Shown piece after piece: positions 31,835 to 42,200 of a DNA stretch of 47,659 nt (positions within the stretch are counted from its first letter, which is position 1; each line of letters begins with the position of its first letter). The translations under genes and the position numbers were made by a program. This DNA comes from Parachlorella kessleri (lineage: Eukaryota; Chlorophyta; Trebouxiophyceae; Chlorellales; Chlorellaceae), in the NCBI GenBank assembly GCA_001598975.1, contig BBXU01000909.1, forward strand, positions 1-47,659, written 5' to 3'. Below the pieces are notes generated by a model. It was not told the DNA's origin. It made no database searches and saw only the letters and a program-made list of their open reading frames with translations.

Positions 31835-33682
31835 ATGGGGCCCTTCACAGCGTTTAGGCAGCATACTCCGTCTTCTTGCCTATATAAGACGTGGAGAAGC
31901 AGTTTAAGATGGCAGCCTAGGCAACATCCTCCCAGGCCACGCCAGGTGCCAGCAAGGAACCAGCAACAGCAGCGGGGAGGCCTGGACGACCTTGACGTTG
32001 CGGTGTTCCGTTTCACGCTGGGTATCCCCGGCTTTGACGATGCCCTGATACCCAGGGTGGTGGGGGCTGTCGGCGCAGCCCTACTTGTAGCCAACCATGT
32101 TTTTGCCGGCTCCCAGCCATCTGGTGCCCAGGTGCGTAGGCATGTGCAGAGGTATCACCTGTCTATGCCGTGTGAAAAGCACTTTTAACCGATTTCCTCG
32201 TGCTTATTGGAAGGTTGTCTGCTACTAGGAGAGACAGGGCGAAGAAGTTGGGTTACGAGACTTTCTATGCGGCGCGCTGAAAGAGTCAGGAGCATGGCTT
32301 GCTCAAGCAGTTCACCCTGCCTTCTGGCAGGTGCGAGCCGAGGTTCTTGGGGCGCTCTTGGCAGCAGTAGGCCTGGTAACTCCCACTTTAGAGCAGCTGA
32401 TGAAGGAAGCGCAGCCAGGGAGGGGTCGCCGCACCGCAGCAGATACTGTGGAGGGTGCCACCAGGGTATTTGCTCTGCGGAGCAGCTTGCCAGAAGCAGC
32501 CAAGCAGGTGAGATGGCATTGCAGACAGGAGTTACCACAGATGGGTGGCTTGGGCTAGAGAGGAAGCGCAGGAGCTCCTGCCAGGGGCCTTCGTGCCAAT
32601 GATTACTGCCTGCTTAGCAGCCCAACCTTTGGTCGGCCTGAGGCGGGTGCTGCTGATGTCGCTGTTCCGAGGGGCCATTACACAGACTTACCGGACACCC
32701 CATGACCTGCTGGGAGCCTCTGTCCTTCCAATCAATGTATAAGCATGGGTGACAGGAAGTGCGAGCAGGGAGTGAGAGTTGAGCAGGACTGACAGGGCTG
32801 GATGCAGGATATGTCTGAGTCTTGCCTGGTATTGCAATGTACTGCAAGGTCAACCTCTCGCCCTTCTCATTGTGAGTGGGGACATGACTCGTTGACAGGC
32901 GGTCTGACTGCAGGATGCAGCGTGGGCATCCTTTGCTCTGCTGCGTAACAGCAATATCTGTGGCGTGGTAGCACTTTGGGAAGGCGAAGCGGTCCTGTGT
33001 CGCGGCCTGGTGGGGTTACCTCAGAATGCGAGCCAGCCAGCAGGGAAGGACCCTGACGCATTGCTGGCAGCTTTAACGGAGGTACGCTGCCAGTTTTGGG
33101 GGTCTGCTTTGCACCAGGCTTAGTGCTTGAGTCGACACCTGAATGCTGTCGAAGCATAGCAGCCTGAGAAACACTTGCACCTAGGCTTTGGGGGGGTTGC
33201 ATAACAGAGTCGGCCTTTGTATTATGCGGTGGCCAGGCATAGATGCAACCTGGCACTGTTGAAGGATGTTGGGAGGCGAGCACGAGTACATGTCGTGGGG
33301 ACATAAAAAAAGCCTGCCCGCCTGCCTGTGACTGCAGGCCTGCAGGTCCGGCCGGCCGTTCACAGCTGCCTACTGGCCGGACCCCGGCAGCATCCGGGCG
33401 GGTGGGGGTGATCTGATTCCCTGCATCCCAAGCGGAGTGCAGTCAGTGCTCCTGCAACCCCTCCTACCGCTAGCGCAAATTTCACCAGCAGCAGTGTCAA
33501 GCGCTGAGGGGCCGAATGGCACGGCAGGAGGCTTGCGGAAGGGGAGTGCTCCAGCGCCACAGAGGCCACTGGGGTGGCTCATACTTCTGTCTGAGCGGCC
33601 GAGGGCGTTGAGTGCTTCTGAGAGGGCGTGGGCAGCAGCTGTTGCAGGCAAGCTATACCTTGCTCTTGCCAGTGTCCAGTAG
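31835..33682 (+). CDS. CCB2: CCB2, cytochrome b6 haem c(i) assembly factor, plastid
   Basis: CCB2 and its partner CCB4 sit in the thylakoid membrane and attach the extra haem to cytochrome b6 of the b6f complex. Four exons, all phase 0, give 328 residues: 31835-32131, 32331-32507, 32914-33081 and 33338-33682. After a basic Ser/Gln-rich leader of about 48 residues comes LDVAVFRFTLGIPGFDD, then two hydrophobic segments (VVGAVGAALLVANHVF and VLGALLAAVGLVTPTL) joined by the SGAQ|VRAEV loop. Next come the soluble part GATRVFALRSSLPEAAKQ, WASFALLRNSNICGVVALW and RPFTAAYWPDPGSI, and a C-terminal LGWLILLSERPRALSASER. All these occur in plant CCB2 in this order. The acceptor at 33338 is chosen over one eight bases later because only it keeps the frame. 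Intron 2 carries a sense copy of the dispersed repeat. Confidence 0.9.
32747..32840 (+). repeat. Copy of the ~95-bp dispersed repeat
   Basis: In intron 2 of CCB2, sense to it. GGGTGACAGGAAGTGCGAGC, then GACTGACAGGGCTGGATGCA and ATGTCTGAGTCTTGCCTGG. The middle block is the same as in the METTL22 intron copy. Confidence 0.8.
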
Positions 33683-34243
33683 GAGCCCACGACTAGTGAA
33701 ACAGTTGTGGGTTGCGGCCTGCGGAATCTAAGCTATACATGTCTTACGCAGGAAGCTGTGAAGCAAGCCAAGCGTCTTTAATAAAATCTTAAGGTGGCAA
33801 GTGGCAAGGGATAGACGCAGAAGCCCTCAGCAGAGGGTTTGGACAAAGAAAACGCCTGGAACCACTCTGGCAATGCAGTGCCACCCTAGCAATGTTTAAG
33901 TTTGTTTATGACGGAAGGGCCGTCGCACAGCAGGCCAGCACGCACAGGCATAGTAGTATCGCAGCAGCAACACAGGAACAAGCAAAAAGGGCAGGAGTCC
34001 AAAACACTAAACAGTGCTAAATACGAAGGTTGCGCTTGCAGCTCCACTTAACAAGCACGCGGGCATGCTCACATAGCACTGACGACACCCCAGCAACTCA
34101 ACCTATTCGACCCGACACAGCAGCCACTTGCTGAAAGCAGGCTGAAGCCTAATGAGCCAGGCAAGGTTTCTGCCTGGACCCGGAGGGCCCAAGCGGCCTC
34201 AACACCTGGCAATTTCGCGATCCAGTACTGCCCCTGCGGCGAT
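33683..34243. other. Convergent intergenic region
   Basis: This lies between the CCB2 and carbamoyl-phosphate synthase stops. AATAAAA occurs at 33780-33786 on the plus strand, but algal genes usually use TGTAA, so its role is uncertain. Nothing else was recognised. Confidence 0.4.
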
Positions 34244-37200
34244 TTATGCAGCCACCTTCTGTGCTTCCCGCTCCTTCTTCAACATGTCAATGTACATCTC
34301 AAAGCACACATCAGCGTCGTGCGGGCCCGGGGAGGACTCGGGGTGGTACTGCACAAACAGGCAGGAGGAGGACACGTTGGCACGCACCCTGGTTGCGTGC
34401 CAGCAGACGCGAACCGGCAACTTCCTCACTGCACAGGGCAAGAAAGCATGACCAGGCGAAGCGATGATCTAGGCGGGGACATCCCAACAGCCTCCACGTA
34501 CACAGCACCTTCAAGCATGACCTATCAAAGCCAGCCAGCCAGCCAGCCAGCCAGGATGACTGGTGCATTGCATGCCCAACAGGTAAAGCCATGGACACCA
34601 CGGCACTAACTCACACCAGCACCACTCTGCTGCTCTCGACAAGAAATCCGCTTATACCGCCCTGTCCAGCCTCTAAATCGCCCATACATTGGACCGGTGA
34701 GTCGTCAGTGAAGACAGGTCTGGACGCCACCACGACTAATGCTCCCCTACACAGCACACCCGCCCGCCTTTCCAGCTACCTGGATGGCCAGGGCTTTCTG
34801 GGATGGGTACACCATGCCGGCGCAGGTCCCGTCGTTGAGGTTGACGTGCGTCACCTCCACACCCTCCGGCAGCGAGGCGGGGTCCACCGCAAAGTTGTGG
34901 TTCTGAGCGCTGATCTCGATGCGGCCTGCGGAGGTACGAGGCAGCAGGGTGTTTCAGTGAAGTGTGTGCCGCTGTGCACCACTATTTCCGTGCTGGCTTG
35001 TTGCCCATAGCTGGACCATCAAGCCAAAGCCAGTGTCATTCACACAGCAGGGAGCTTAGGAGGATATGTGTGCAGCATGTGCGCTGGCATCTCATGCTCA
35101 TGCGCCAGGCACACAGCCCTCAGCTCTGCACATGCTGCAAAACCTGTTAGCGCCAAACAGGGTACACCCTGCAACATTTACCAGTTCAATCACAGTTATA
35201 CATCCCCTACATGCACACACCGCGATAAAGGAGGAGCCCAACCTGTAGCCTCTCACACCGGTAGCCAATGGTAGCCTTACACGACAATGGCAAAGACCAC
35301 CCCCGGCATGAGCAAGACACACAGAGCAGCGCCCTCCCTGCCCCGTGAGACTCACCGCTGGGCTCGAATCGGATGGGGTGGTTGCCGCCGTGGTGCCCAA
35401 ACTTGAGCTTGAAGGTGCTGCCGCCAAAGGCCTGGCCCAGCACCTGGTGGCCCATGCAGATGCCAAACACGGGCTTCTTGCCCAGGATCTTCTTGGTGTT
35501 CTCCACAGCATAGGGCACCGCCGAGGGGTCGCCCTGCGCCATGGGCAAGGCAGCGACACACAGCACGGGAGTGAGGGAAAGGTGTAACAGGGGGCACACA
35601 GACACAGGGAGCGTGGAGCTGCGGCATGCAATCCACGCACGGCTAAATCATCATGTGCACAGTGGACTGCCCCGCCAGGTGGCCAGCCGCTGTAGCAGCC
35701 TGCCCAAACGGGCTCTCAACACCCTCAGCGGCCCCACTATCCTGTGACCATCACCAATGTGCTTAGATGAAAGCAGGTGCTTAAGAAATGAGCTCAAGAA
35801 ATCAAGTGCTTAGAGGCCCAAAAAGTCAAGTGTCTAAGCAGAACGCCGCGTCAACCACTCACGGGGCCGTTGCTGAGGAAGACGCCGTCGGGGTTCATCT
35901 CCAGCACCTTCTCCGCCGGGAAGTCTGCCGGCACAACTGTGATCTGGCAGCCGAAGGACGCAAGCCGCCGCAGGATGTTGTGCTTGATGCCAAAGTCGTA
36001 CGCCACAACCTGCACAGGCAGGAAACCCAGAAGAAGAAGTGGGCGTTGCTGGCACGCTGAACAGCAGTGCATGGGAACAGCGGTGCAGCGGAGAGCAACG
36101 AGCGCCTAACGGCTGGGTAGAATGTCCAACAGCTTGACCTGGGAAGCACACTGTTCTGCCCTGAGAGCAGCGCCAGCGTCCTCCACTGCACTTAGGGGGC
36201 CGGCCCCTGCCCTCCCTCGCAGGGGTGGAACTCCAATCCGCCAAGATAGCCAGGCAGTTCTCGGCGCCAGCTCTCGGCCAATCCCCCACGAGCACGGCAA
36301 CTCTCCAGGCCGGTGACTTGCCTTGAAGGGGCCCGCCCCGTTCATGCCCTTCACCGCCTGGCTGAACTCCCACTCATCGCCAGTGGGGTCCTTCCACTCA
36401 TACGGCTCCCTGCAGCACAGCACAGGCCCAGGTGGGTCGCGTTGGGTCGCGCCATCTTACGGCCTTGCAGGCCCAAACTGCGTGCCCTGCTTCACCATGT
36501 GCCACTGCTGTGAGCCTCTCACCCACAGTCAGCCGCGCTGCACGATGTAGGTCAGACCGTATGGTAACACAAGTTGGGTGTGTGAGCTCAGAGGCTGCAG
36601 CCCTACGGCAGCAGCAGCCCAGCCAGCGGACTTGGCCCATCAAACAACCCCTCCCTACTCCGGCAGGGCCCGGACAACCTGACGGTACTGTTCCGCCAAT
36701 GTCCATCAGAGAAGCCTCCTCTTGGACTCCTGCTGCACCCCCACAAAGCATGCGATAGACCAACAGACCCTCCCCATTAGACTCCAAGCCCTCCCAGACC
36801 CACCCCACCACCCTGTGACCACCCTGCATTGCACCTGCATGTGACCTCCTGGATGAGGTCCTTGCCAACAATGGTCCACGACTTGGTCATCTCAACCAGC
36901 TTCTCCTCAGGGATGCTGGCATCTGTCAAAGGGCACACAGAGGGTAGTGTTCCTGCTTGTTGGGTAGTGTGCCGGACACGGTTGAGCAAGGCAGACACCG
37001 GTGGGTGCCAGCACCAGGTGAGGGGGCAGCCGCCCGCCCATACAACCCATGCCGGGGACCAGTCCCTCGCAAACCCTTGTCGCCCAGCATTTACAAGCGA
37101 CATTTACCACCCAGCAAGTGGCCTACCCCAACACAGGGCCCTGGAACTCTTGGTGACTTGAGTCAACACCCACACTGGGAACAGGCCCTCACCTGTGGTG

Positions 37201-38780
37201 ATCACCCCGTTGAGGCAGCCGGTTACTCGCAGCCGGCGGGTGATAGCCCGGGTATCCACGTTGGCAATGCCAAGCACCTGCCGACACCAACACACACCAG
37301 CTTTCCCAGTTACTGCTGCGCGCATAGACAGCTGCAACTGGAAGGGGCCCCCACCGAGAGGCAGAGGCAAAACCCTTCATTCACTCACACAAACAGACAG
37401 CTCACGCCCTCCCAGCCCACACCCTAACCAAAGCAGAACCCACCCACGCCTCCAGCCTGCAAGGGGCCTCGCTATTCCGGCATCTCCCCGCCATCAACTT
37501 GTTCAGAAGCAGCCTTCCTGGCAGCCTGTTGCATGCTCCTCTGCCCTTAACCCATTCCCTAGCGCCCCCCGCCGTAGGGCACAAGGCACAAGGCACGGTT
37601 CTTTGCGGGCGGGTGGCCCCACCAGCCAAGGACGACAGCGAGGCGCAGGTGGAACCACTCCCGCCGTGGCCATGCCGACTGCTCACCATGAAAGTCAGCT
37701 TCATCCACACCTCCCAAGCTTACCTTCTGCTGCTTCAGGTACTCATCCAGCGTCATGTTGGCGCGGTAGTTGGACACCACGCACGACAGGTCGCGCACAA
37801 TCACACCCCCCAGGTGGCACTGGCTCGACTCCATGTCCTCTGCAGCCAGGCAGGCAGGCAGCCCCAAGGTGGTCAGCTGGGCAATCCAACACGCCTTGGT
37901 AGATGTTTTGAGTCGACCTCAAGGCGCAAGTCAGGTGGTTAGTTAGGCTATACAACAATGGAACTTGGAGTGGCATGGCGGGTAGCTTTGCTGCGGACGC
38001 CATCTCCTGATAGGCGCAGACACGGAACCCACAACCTTAAATAAGCTTTCACCTCAAACTCAAGCACATTAATTAACAAAATCCAACATACCGCCTCCCC
38101 GCTTGCACGACTGCCTCCCAGTGACTGACGGACCTGGGTTGATGCCCACATTTCCGATGTGGGGGTAGGTGAAGACAACAAACTGGCCCTTGTAGCTGGG
38201 GTCTGTGAGGATCTCCTGGTAGCCAGTCAGGGAGGTGTTGAACACGCACTCGCCAACTGCAGCAGCAGCAGCGGCAGCCAGTCGCATGCCAGTGACTGGG
38301 CGACTCGGTCTACTACTACTATCGCGTGGCGAAGGCACTGGCATGTCTACACGCCAGTGCAAGCAGCAAGCTGGAAAGCGAAGCGCTTACCCTCGGTGCC
38401 AGTGTGCCCAAACGCAGCTCCATGCCAGACAGAGCCATCCTCAAGCACCAGCCTGCACACAGCAAACAGGTTCTAAGTCACACCAGCCAGGCATGCGCGC
38501 CTTGACCGTAAGTATGAAGCCAAGTACCAATGCATCTATATTACGGCGTTGCCTACCTGGCTCGAGGAGCTGTCTCCCAGGGCGCATTATGCAGCTGGGT
38601 TGCCAACACTTGTTGGAGGCATGCCCTCCGACCCCTGCTGCCCAGCGCCCTTACAAACGTCCTACATGACGCCGATGGCAAACTGGTTCCGCTGAAAGCC
38701 GAGTGGCGCACACTGATGACCTGCTGCTTGCGCACACCCTGCCCTAGGCACGCATGCTGGCACAGGCCGGCTGCTGCCAT
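34244..38780 (-). CDS. CARA: Carbamoyl-phosphate synthase small (glutaminase) subunit, plastid
   Basis: Releases ammonia from glutamine and channels it to the large subunit to make carbamoyl phosphate for arginine and pyrimidines. Eleven exons give 453 residues with every phase agreeing: 38557-38780, 38391-38452, 38134-38256, 37724-37839, 37193-37277, 36835-36922, 36322-36409, 35863-36009, 35356-35533, 34780-34925 and 34244-34348. The N-terminal half shows [49 protein letters not shown] and [13 protein letters not shown]. The class I amidotransferase half has [16 protein letters not shown], the nucleophile in [22 protein letters not shown], and [11 protein letters not shown] with the His/Glu pair. 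The leader (about 70 residues, basic, Ala/Ser-rich) is plastid-like. The intron after exon 36322 has a GC donor (AAG|GCAAGT). The large subunit is not in the window. Divergent from the PDC-E2 gene. Confidence 0.97.
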
Positions 38781-39230
38781 TGTGATCGGTCACGCTGCTT
38801 TGCAGGCTGAACAAGATCCACGCAATGCACTTGGCACTGGTGTAGGCACGTTTCACAGGCGGTCCCACGTGTTTACAGGGCTCCCGCCAATGCCAAACTG
38901 GGAAGGGAAGGAGGAACAGCGACCATCTGCACAGAATGAAAGCATAGCAACCCGGTGCTAAACCTGCCTTAGGTGAGTGTGGGTCTTTTGTGACCAGGGC
39001 CAGGGGTAACGATCATGACATGGCGCCCTGACATGCAGCCTGGGTTGCTGTTCTTATTACGCCAACCCTTGATGGTTGTGCCTTCCAGCGGGCTAGTTGG
39101 CTTTGCTGACATGGATCGTTTTGCCCTGGATAGACTGGCCCAACCTCAATTCACAGCGCTCGGCCCACCGCTACTGCAGGCGTGCGACCTATCCTAAAGA
39201 GGAGGTCGACGGGAAGGCCGCCCTCGCAGG
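38781..39230. promoter_or_regulatory. Divergent upstream region, CARA / PDC-E2
   Basis: These 450 bp lie between the two start codons. No specific element was recognised. A bidirectional promoter is inferred from spacing only. Confidence 0.3.
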
Positions 39231-42200
39231 ATGTCAGCACGCCAAAGGCTGCCCAGGCTGGGAAGCCGGTTGGTCTATGCCCTGGTGCAAGACGGCAGTG
39301 CCAGCAGCGGCAGTAGCTGCGCTAGCGTGCTGGAACGCAGTGTAGCCGCACAGGCTAGCCGTGTATACCATGCTCTGGCACCCCATGTCCGTGGCGCTGC
39401 CCCGTCGGCCCTACAGCAGGCCACCGCAGAGCCACGGCGCCCAGTCACTGCACCGCTGGTTGCACAGCAGCAGCTGCGAGGGTTTGCAGACCTGCCAGCT
39501 CACTCCGAGCTGGCGATGCCCTCCCTGTCACCCACCATGTCCCAGGGGAACATCGTAGCCTGGCGGAAAAAGGAGGGCGACGCCATCCAGCCTGGGGACG
39601 TGCTGTGCGAGGTGGAGACGGACAAGGTAGGATGACCTGGGGTTCGCCGGAGGGCTGTGGATTGGTGCCTGCTGAGCCACACCCCTTCCGAGAGTGTTGG
39701 TCATTTTGGAACACTGAATACATCAAAGCCGTTCGTCTGATACAGTTGCACTGAACCACACATTCTACATTCCATGTGTCCACATATCCTACCTTTTGGT
39801 GACCGGGGGGCAGGAGATAGCTGGTGCCCTGCCACCTCCCTCCCACGGCACTAGGCCTACTTGGTGGGTGTGTCTGCCCCGTCAAGCAGGCCACGATTGA
39901 GTGGGAGGCTCAGGAGGAGGGGTTCCTAGCCAAGATTCTGCTGCCCACGGGCGCCAAGGACATCCCTGTGGGCACCCCCGTGGCACTGGTGGTGGAGGAC
40001 GAGGGAGGTGAGTCAGCAGTGGGTCAGCAGCTGAGGTGGTCGTGTGGGGTGCTGTGGGTGTGTGCAGCTGTGTTTGTGGGCATGACCGGATGGGGATGAG
40101 GCTAGTAGAGGGAGGGTTGGGAACCTTGTGTCCAGTGACAATGCATGCCCTCTGGGATGTTTAGCATGCTGGAAGACAGCGTCTAGCTGCAAACACCTGT
40201 ACGGCTTGACAAGAGGGCAATGTGGTCATGCCGTTGTCGTGGTGACTCATGTCTACAGACCTAGCTGCCTTCAAGGACTACACTCCCTCCTCCGAGGGTG
40301 GCGCCAAGGAAGCCGCCCCGGCTGCGCCCAGCACTCCCAAGGCAGAGGAGCCCAAGAAGGATGAAGCCGCCAAGCCCGCTGCCAGTGGCGGGGGAGGGGG
40401 TTCCTTCCCACCCCACAATGTGCTCAGCATGCCGGCTCTCTCCCCCACCATGTCAGAGGGTGAGTGAGTACCTACCCTCCGTTTCGCTGGTGGGAGCGCG
40501 CCCCAACTCTGCCTGTGTTGCACTACCTGGTCATTTGATGCTGAATACATTCCAGGCCCTATGAAACCAATCCCCCTGCTGCCCAGGTTGAAGAAATTGG
40601 CTACAGCTGTGCAGGACAAGCATGCAGGCCGCCAAGTTGAGCGCTTTGATGCGTGTGTGTGTGGCGTGCAGGCAACATCATTGCCTGGCGCAAGAAGGAG
40701 GGCGACGAGGTTGCGGCCGGCGATGTTTTTGCGGAAGTGGAGACAGACAAGGTGGGGCCGCCCTCGCACCACACTGCTTTTTTACCCAACCTGTGTAGAT
40801 TTGTGCGTTGACTCTCATGAGTGAGGCTGTCATCTTCTCCCTGTCGTTTCGTCTTGCAAGTGATGGGGTTCTGCTGGGCTGATGGTGAGGCGCAGGAGCT
40901 TCTTTGGGTTCAAGAACTCCGCACCATGCTCCCGTTCGCTCTGGGCTTGGCTGTTCTGGCAATTGGCTGGGGCTGGCCACGGCCCACGCCCTCTCGCATG
41001 CCGCGGCCCAGGCGCCTTGTTGCCGCACACTGCTCCGGTGGACGAAAGTACACAGCCAGAGGCCAGGGTGGCGGCAGGTTGCAGGATGAGACCAGAAGCA
41101 GACGTCCCTGCGACCGTGCCCCCATGTGCAGGCCACCATTGAGTGGGAGTCCCAGGAGGATGGCTTCATTGCCAAGATACTGGTGCCTGAAGGCAGCAAT
41201 GGCATTGCCATAGGAGCCCCGGTCCTCGTCTTGGTGGATGACAAGGTGGGTGGGTGGAGTCGCCCGACAGGCGTTGTCCAGCCACTGCCTGGCTAGTGAT
41301 ATGGGATGGGGCAAGAGCAGGAACTGCACTGACAAGGAGACTACCCAGGTAACATGCTGAAAGGGGCTGGAGGACCTGCTCAGGGCAGCAAGGGCAGTGC
41401 CTGGGACCAGGGGGCGCAAGTACCTGCCTGTAGTTCCCGTCCTGAAAGTGAGCGTGACAGTGGGGCCTCCTTGCAGGATGCTGTGGCTCAATTCAGCTCA
41501 TTCACAGCTGAGGATGCCAACCCGGGGGGCGCCCCCAAGAAGCCGGCGGCAGCAGAGGAGAAGCCAGCAGAGAAGCAGCCCGCGGCGCCCGCTGCCCCTG
41601 CTGCTGCAGCACCCAAGCCTGGCGCCGCGCCCAAGGCAGCCACAGCAGCCGCTCCCGCAGGTGCGTTGGCTAGTAAGTGCGCTGCTCTGCTAGGCGGTGT
41701 ATGATCAGCTCCGTGTATTGATCGTGGTCCAGGTGTGAAAAGAAAATTGCGGTGTAGCCTGGGGCTTCCTCAACCAATGGAGTTGGCGACAGCATGAACG
41801 CATTGATGGATGTCCCTAACGCAGAGTGTATACCAAGGTGGCAGTTTACTAAAACCTGCCCCCCATGTCCAAGCCTGCTCCTCACCCGGTGTGCAGGTGG
41901 CCGCATTGTTGCCAGCCCCTACGCCAAGAAGCTGGCCGCGGAGGCTGGGGTGAGCCTGGAAGGCTTGGCCGGCAGCGGCCCTGGCGGCCGCATTGTGGCC
42001 GAGGATGTGCAGCGGCTCATCTCTTCAGGCGGCGGCAAGCCCGCCGCTGGCGAGGCTGCTGCTGCTGCCCCGGCCCCGAAGGCGGCCGCGGGCGGTGCTA
42101 TCGCGCCCGCTGGAGAGTACACTGGTGAGTCAAGGTTAGACGAGAAAGTTCAACACTGACCAGGGCTAACCCCTGCACCGGGGCGAGGGTTAGGGTGGCA

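Noticed and set aside
31881..31888. TATATAAG inside the first exon of CCB2
   Set aside because: It lies within the reading frame of the leader peptide, and no in-frame ATG follows before the conserved core, so it cannot be that gene's core promoter under this model.
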